From the NCBI GenBank assembly GCA_030683195.1, contig JAUXQA010000251.1:1-18378 (forward strand): a stretch of DNA of 18,378 nt, in the 5' to 3' direction. This document shows, piece by piece, positions 14,526 through 18,378 of this stretch. Position 1 is the first letter of the stretch. Every line of letters begins with the position of its first letter. The position numbers and the translations under genes are program-made. A model generated the notes under the pieces. That model ran no database searches. It worked only from the letters and a program-made list of their open reading frames with translations, and was not told the origin of the DNA. This stretch comes from Rhodoferax sp. GTDB taxonomy: Bacteria; Pseudomonadota; Gammaproteobacteria; Burkholderiales; Burkholderiaceae_C.

Positions 14526-15107
14526 ATGACCAGCCATGCTTTGCAGAATCTCAGTTTCTTTCGGTTTCTATCAATCATTGACTCAGACTTGGCAAGTCGG
14601 GCGCGGCTGCAGGGCTGCAGCTTCTGTGGTGGCGTTCTTCACAGCGCTTGCTACCCCCGTAAACCGCGAGGTTGGTCCGTCGAATTGGAGACGACGGCCC
14701 CGACAATACGCCAGAGTTTTTGTTGTGACATCTGCAGGCGGCGAACAACTCCAGAATCGGTGCGTTTTCTCGGGCGACGCGTCTATCCTGGGTTTGTGAT
14801 TCTTTTATTGAGCGCAATGCAGTCTGGCTTTACAGACACACTGATTGACGAATTGCAGTTGCACCTGGGGGTGGCGCGTCGAACATTGCAACGGTGGCGG
14901 CACTGGTGGCGCGAGATATTCGTGGCAACCCCATTCTGGAATTTGGGCAGAGGCTGTTTTATTCCGCCAATCGAGCAAGCCGCGTTACCAATGAGCTTGC
15001 TGGATCGTTTCAGCGGAAGGGATGCCCAATCGCAGTTGGTGCGGTGCCTGCAATTTCTCGCACCACTTTCAAGACCTGGCGTGATCACGCTGAATGACGG
15101 TCGTTGA
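14526..15107 (+). CDS. Zinc-ribbon/HTH protein of a transposon-associated hypothetical family
   Basis: A 193-residue protein. ATG 14526 is preferred because AGGA lies about 8 bases upstream and the family, as I remember it, begins near LQNLSFFRFLSIIDSDL. A likely zinc ribbon uses Cys31-x2-Cys34 (CSFCGG) and Cys67-x2-Cys70 (CDICRRRTTP) around a PRKPRG segment. Residues about 115-135 (LHLGVARRTLQRWRHWW) look like a helix-turn-helix. I associate this family with the first gene of a two-gene element whose second gene encodes a DDE transposase/integrase; no such partner follows here. The C-terminal region after about residue 165 may be shortened. Function is unknown, perhaps recruitment of DNA for transposition. 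The 5' end overlaps the presumed start of the IS5 remnant on the other strand. Confidence 0.7.
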   Translation: MTSHALQNLSFFRFLSIIDSDLASRARLQGCSFCGGVLHSACYPRKPRGWSVELETTAPTIRQSFCCDICRRRTTPESVRFLGRRVYPGFVILLLSAMQSGFTDTLIDELQLHLGVARRTLQRWRHWWREIFVATPFWNLGRGCFIPPIEQAALPMSLLDRFSGRDAQSQLVRCLQFLAPLSRPGVITLNDGR

Positions 15108-15241
15108 GCACCCGCAGAGAATGTCGCACCCCAGAAATGGTCACACAAAGTGAAGCTGGCGGCACAAGAATGGAGCACTGGAGCCTGTGTTTCTTCTTCC
15201 GGTAAAGACTGAGAGCAGCCAGCCCCGTGCAGCCGCCCTAT

Positions 15242-15269
15242 AGCCGCTGTCGGTCCTACAGCGGCTTTT
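15242..15269 (+). terminator. Rho-independent terminator upstream of the methyltransferase gene
   Basis: A 9-bp perfect stem (AGCCGCTGT at 15242-15250 with ACAGCGGCT at 15258-15266), a 7-base loop and a short T-run (15266-15269). It would stop rightward transcription coming from the zinc-ribbon gene and so isolate the methyltransferase promoter. The rest of 15108-15393 shows no gene beyond very short open frames. Confidence 0.7.
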
Positions 15270-15393
15270 CACTAAGACGGCCATCATGACCCTGGTTCGT
15301 TTCCGCGCAAAGCAAGAAGTGACACAATGTGAGTATGTGTACAAAAAATGAGAAATCTCGCTTGATCAGGCGTAGAGGGACGGGACCGAATTG

Positions 15394-16779
15394 ATGGGAA
15401 CTAGTAGTGAGGCCTTCCGCTTCGTCGACCTCTTCGCTGGGCTGGGTGGCTTCCACGTCGCCCTCGATGAGTTGGAGGGACGTGGCGTGTTCGCTGCTGA
15501 GTGGGAGCCTACGCTGAAGGCCCTCTACAAGGTCAACTTCGGTATCGACGCTTGGGGTGACCTTAACGACCTGAGCAGCGACGAAATCATCGCCCAGAGC
15601 GTGCCCGATCACCACGTCCTTACCGCGGGTTTCCCGTGTCAACCGTTCTCGAAAGCAGGAGACCAACTGGGCTTCAAGGACACAAATCAGGGCAATCTCT
15701 TCTTCAAGGTGCACGACATCCTGCGCGTCAAGCGGCCGCGACACTTCATCCTGGAGAACGTGCCCAACATTCTCAAGCACGACGGCGGCCGCACCAGGGC
15801 CACGATCATCCGCTTGCTGGAGGAGCTTGGCTACTCCGTCGACGTAGAGCACTTCTCGCCCCACGATTTCGGCATTCCACAGGTGCGAGACCGTGCCTAC
15901 TTCGTAGGTTCACTCGAGGGTCTCGATTATTTCGAGTGGCCGGCAAAGCACAAGGAACCCACCGAGATTCACCGGGTACTTCGCCACGGCGCACGTTCGA
16001 GCCGCGCCATTCCGGAACAGACGCTGCGAGCCATCGACATGTGGGGCGACTTTCTTCGCCGCTCGCCGGCTGCGCTGAAGCTGCCTTCCTTCCCAATATG
16101 GGCCATGGAGTTCGGAGCAACCTACCCTTACGAGGACGAAACCCCGTCAGGGGTCTTGGCTTGCAGACCTTTGTGGGGTCTTCGCCAGATGGGCTTCAAG
16201 GGCAGCTTTGGCCAGTCCCTTGAGTGCACGATCGAAGAACAAATCAAGAGGATTCCGAGCCACGCCAACCGCTCAGGTGATTTCAATTTCCCACAGTGGA
16301 AGCGGACTTTCATCAGGCAGAACCGTGAGTTCTATCAAACCAACCGCTCCTGGATCGACCCCTGGCTCGCTCGATGGAGCCCTCAAGACTTCTCCTCGAG
16401 TTTTCAGAAACTGGAGTGGAACGCACAGGGTGAAGACCGCGACATCGACAACTTCGTTCTACAGGTGCGTGCGTCGGGGCTGCGGGTCAAGCGTCCCACG
16501 ACCTCCCCAAGCCTCGTCGCCTTCACGCAGACTCAGGTGCCCATTCTCGGCGCCAACCTGACGGGCGAACGTCGCTACATGACCCCAGCCGAGTGCGCTG
16601 AACTTCAATGCCTTGGCGACATCCAGTTGCCCGAGTCCGACCTCGCCGCGTATAAGGCCCTAGGCAACGCAGTTAACGCCCGCGTCGTCAAGGCGATTGC
16701 AGAAAGATTGTTGTGCGGGCTCATCAGTTCCACCTCAAGCATCATCTCTGACATCGAACCGTTAAGGACTACTGCATGA
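15394..16779 (+). CDS. DNA (cytosine-5-)-methyltransferase
   Basis: A 461-residue C5-cytosine methyltransferase that transfers methyl from S-adenosylmethionine to cytosine in a specific DNA site. All key motifs are present in order: motif I DLFAGLGGFH (from residue 12), motif IV GFPCQPFS with catalytic Cys82, motif VI ENV (Glu121), motif VIII QVRDRAYFVG (163-172) and motif X ALGNAVN (422-428). The target-recognition domain lies roughly between residues 180 and 370 and does not let me name the site. ATG 15394 is preferred, with AGAGGGACGGGA upstream; TTG 15391 is one codon earlier. The stop overlaps the next ATG (ATGA at 16776-16779), so it is coupled to the DUF262 gene. No Vsr-type repair gene or classical endonuclease is visible. 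Base composition and placement beside IS debris suggest horizontal transfer. Confidence 0.96.
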   Translation: MGTSSEAFRFVDLFAGLGGFHVALDELEGRGVFAAEWEPTLKALYKVNFGIDAWGDLNDLSSDEIIAQSVPDHHVLTAGFPCQPFSKAGDQLGFKDTNQGNLFFKVHDILRVKRPRHFILENVPNILKHDGGRTRATIIRLLEELGYSVDVEHFSPHDFGIPQVRDRAYFVGSLEGLDYFEWPAKHKEPTEIHRVLRHGARSSRAIPEQTLRAIDMWGDFLRRSPAALKLPSFPIWAMEFGATYPYEDETPSGVLACRPLWGLRQMGFKGSFGQSLECTIEEQIKRIPSHANRSGDFNFPQWKRTFIRQNREFYQTNRSWIDPWLARWSPQDFSSSFQKLEWNAQGEDRDIDNFVLQVRASGLRVKRPTTSPSLVAFTQTQVPILGANLTGERRYMTPAECAELQCLGDIQLPESDLAAYKALGNAVNARVVKAIAERLLCGLISSTSSIISDIEPLRTTA

Positions 16780-18378
16780 CCGAACACATCGAACACGAAG
16801 ACGACGGCTTAGAAGAGGAGGACCCGCGCGCCCCGTTGTGGGAGAGTATTGCCAACGCAATTGCTACCCTTTCGGATGCAACTGACGCCCCAACTGGAGT
16901 CAGGGCAGCGTCTTCCTCTATCCGCAGCGACGAAGTTGACATGACGTCAGATGCGTGGATGCCGCAATTGGCCCAGGTCCAGGACTGGCTTGATCTCGGT
17001 CTCTCGCAAAGGCTCCCTGACGCCGGACGCGATGCCTTCCTTGCCGGGCTTATTTCCGGCCTCGAGTTGGACAGCACGGAGGCTCTTGATACCTCGGTGT
17101 CCCCGAGCCAAATTACGCCGCTCGCTCTGGAGCGCCTCAGTCAGCGCATTGAATTCGCGGTGCGCCTGCAGAAGACATTCGCAGAGGATATGGAGTCCGA
17201 CGGAGTAACGCGCGCCTCGGCCACGAGCAACTGGACGAATGCGTGGGAGGAGTCCGACCCGGGATCCGACCAGCTCAGTACCGAGCCTGTCACCGCTACT
17301 GCCGACGTGGTCTCCATTAACGAACTCACTACGTCGGACCTAAACCTGACGCCCTCCTACCAGCGTGGTGACGTCTGGACCACAAACGACCGGCAGGCCC
17401 TCATCGAGTCGGTGCTTAGAGGCATTCCACTCCCGTCAATCATTCTGCGCGAAGTTGGGCCGTCCGATCCCCACGAGGTCGTCGATGGCAAGCAGCGCCT
17501 GACGGGACTACTGCGCTTCGTTGGGAGCCATCCTGCGGCTCTCGAAAAGGTGAAGGCGGCCGATGCACGTCACCCCGCTAACGACCTGCTGAAGAACTTC
17601 AAAGAGGATTACCCGAGGTTCAAGATGGCATGGAAATCGCTGGAGGGCGAGAACCTGACGGCCGCTCTGGAGAACGACTATTACTTCCCCTTCAAGCTGC
17701 GAAACAACGGCAGTGGTGGGTTGAAGGGGCCCGCCCTAGCGGCGCTACAAGGGAAGTATTACACGCAGATCCTCAAGAACGTTATCAAGGTGGCAGGGTC
17801 CGAGATGACCGTGGAAAAGCTGTTCACTAAGACCACCGCTTATAAGGTGCCGGTGATTCGCTACACGCAGGCTGACCCGCGCCAGATCCACGACGTCTTC
17901 AAGTTGTACAACAAGCAGGGCGTCCACCTGAACGCGGAGGAGATCCGCAATGCCGCCTTCCACGAGATCGAACTCACCGCGGCGATCCTGACGGCAGCCG
18001 GCGATGCCGACCCGCGCGTTCCCGCGGCGAACATTGCCCCATCGCTGGCCAACGTGCCTGATCTCAAGACGATCGGGGATTCCTTCGAGGGCTACGGTAT
18101 CGGGCGCGCCCGATACCGCCGCACGAAGATCCTCTCCTGGATCTTGTCGCTGCTACTGCTCGACACGGAGGGCCAGAAGGTCAAGAGTACCGCTCGGCAG
18201 ATCGACGCATTCATGACCAGGGTTCAGGACGACAAGCAGGACCCGCTCCGCAACAGGCTGGTCCTGACTGATCTGTTCGGCTGGCTGACCAGAGCTTTCG
18301 ACCTCCACGCCCGACACCCCGAGGTTTGGTCTGAGAAGTTTATGGACGGCGGCAAGGGGGCCAAATGGCAAGAACTCC
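16776..18378 (+). CDS. DUF262 (GmrS/ParB-like) protein coupled to the methyltransferase, 3' end cut by window
   Basis: The frame is open from ATG 16776 to the window edge, giving 534 residues without a stop. Residues 1-177 are an acidic, Ser/Thr-rich extension starting MTEHIEHEDDGLEEEDPRA. The DUF262 domain begins near 178 with VSINELTTSDLNLTPSYQRG; Tyr195-Gln-Arg is the conserved YQR, followed by ALIESVLRGIPLPSIIL and the nucleotide-site motif Asp237-Gly-Lys-Gln-Arg-Leu. Further family features are VPVIRYTQ and IHDVFKLYNKQGVHLNAEEIRNA (quoted in parts: VFKLYNKQG, LNAEEIRN). DUF262 is the NTPase/nuclease-associated domain of GmrSD, BrxU and SspE type restriction factors, often followed by an HNH (DUF1524) domain; none is seen yet, and it could lie beyond the edge. 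Coupling to a methyltransferase suggests a restriction or defence role (inference). Confidence 0.88.
   Translation, partial: MTEHIEHEDDGLEEEDPRAPLWESIANAIATLSDATDAPTGVRAASSSIRSDEVDMTSDAWMPQLAQVQDWLDLGLSQRLPDAGRDAFLAGLISGLELDSTEALDTSVSPSQITPLALERLSQRIEFAVRLQKTFAEDMESDGVTRASATSNWTNAWEESDPGSDQLSTEPVTATADVVSINELTTSDLNLTPSYQRGDVWTTNDRQALIESVLRGIPLPSIILREVGPSDPHEVVDGKQRLTGLLRFVGSHPAALEKVKAADARHPANDLLKNFKEDYPRFKMAWKSLEGENLTAALENDYYFPFKLRNNGSGGLKGPALAALQGKYYTQILKNVIKVAGSEMTVEKLFTKTTAYKVPVIRYTQADPRQIHDVFKLYNKQGVHLNAEEIRNAAFHEIELTAAILTAAGDADPRVPAANIAPSLANVPDLKTIGDSFEGYGIGRARYRRTKILSWILSLLLLDTEGQKVKSTARQIDAFMTRVQDDKQDPLRNRLVLTDLFGWLTRAFDLHARHPEVWSEKFMDGGKGAKWQEL

Noticed and set aside
15284..15349. 21-codon open frame starting ATGACCCTGGTTCG
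   Set aside because: No ribosome site, no recognisable product and overlap with the probable methyltransferase promoter region.
1..18378. CRISPR arrays, tRNA or rRNA genes
   Set aside because: No regularly spaced repeat array and no recognisable tRNA or rRNA sequence was seen on either strand.

Overview
The window looks like a chromosomal segment of a Burkholderiales betaproteobacterium, probably Comamonadaceae (Rhodoferax/Polaromonas-like). The protein types and gene order (KdsD-KdsC-LptC, KefB-type antiporter, Apt, MnmE) support this, as does a short intergenic repeat of a kind I recall from Comamonadaceae. The assignment is by recognition only; no database was consulted.

Left part (1-8400) is mostly housekeeping. 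It starts inside mnmE (tRNA U34 modification GTPase), followed by an uncharacterised protein gene. Convergent to these are apt (adenine salvage) and a KefB/KefC-type K+/H+ antiporter gene. A tightly packed kdsD-kdsC-lptC cluster (Kdo synthesis and LPS export) then runs rightward and ends with a short-chain dehydrogenase/reductase-like gene whose catalytic Tyr position is Asn. A strong bidirectional hairpin terminator separates this from a leftward gene for an RRM RNA-binding protein with a repetitive glycine-rich tail.

Middle part (8400-13700) is a metal-stress type module. A leftward ECF sigma factor and a 77-residue zinc-binding anti-sigma factor (ATGA-coupled) are divergent from a rightward operon. 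That operon encodes a bufferin-like precursor peptide (DUF2282, BufA-like), a DUF692/MNIO peptide-modifying oxidase (BufB-like), a DUF2063-type partner (BufC-like) and a membrane-bound HAMP/degenerate-GGDEF/EAL protein. bufB-bufC and bufC-EAL both overlap by ATGA. Reading: the sigma/anti-sigma pair probably senses metal or thiol stress and switches on a modified copper-binding peptide. The c-di-GMP phosphodiesterase in the same operon would link that response to lifestyle switching. bufC carries an in-frame insertion resembling a short interspersed repeat, and a second, inverted copy lies just after the operon.

Right part (13700-18378) is accessory DNA. A 0.5 kb AT-richer stretch with short repeats leads into an IS5-family transposase remnant that has lost its middle and has frameshifts. 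Next comes a gene of a zinc-ribbon/HTH family that I associate with two-gene transposable elements, here without its partner. After a hairpin terminator there is a complete C5-cytosine DNA methyltransferase, ATGA-coupled to a long DUF262 (GmrS/ParB-like) protein that runs off the window. This pair is the best candidate for an incompletely described defence or restriction-modification system.
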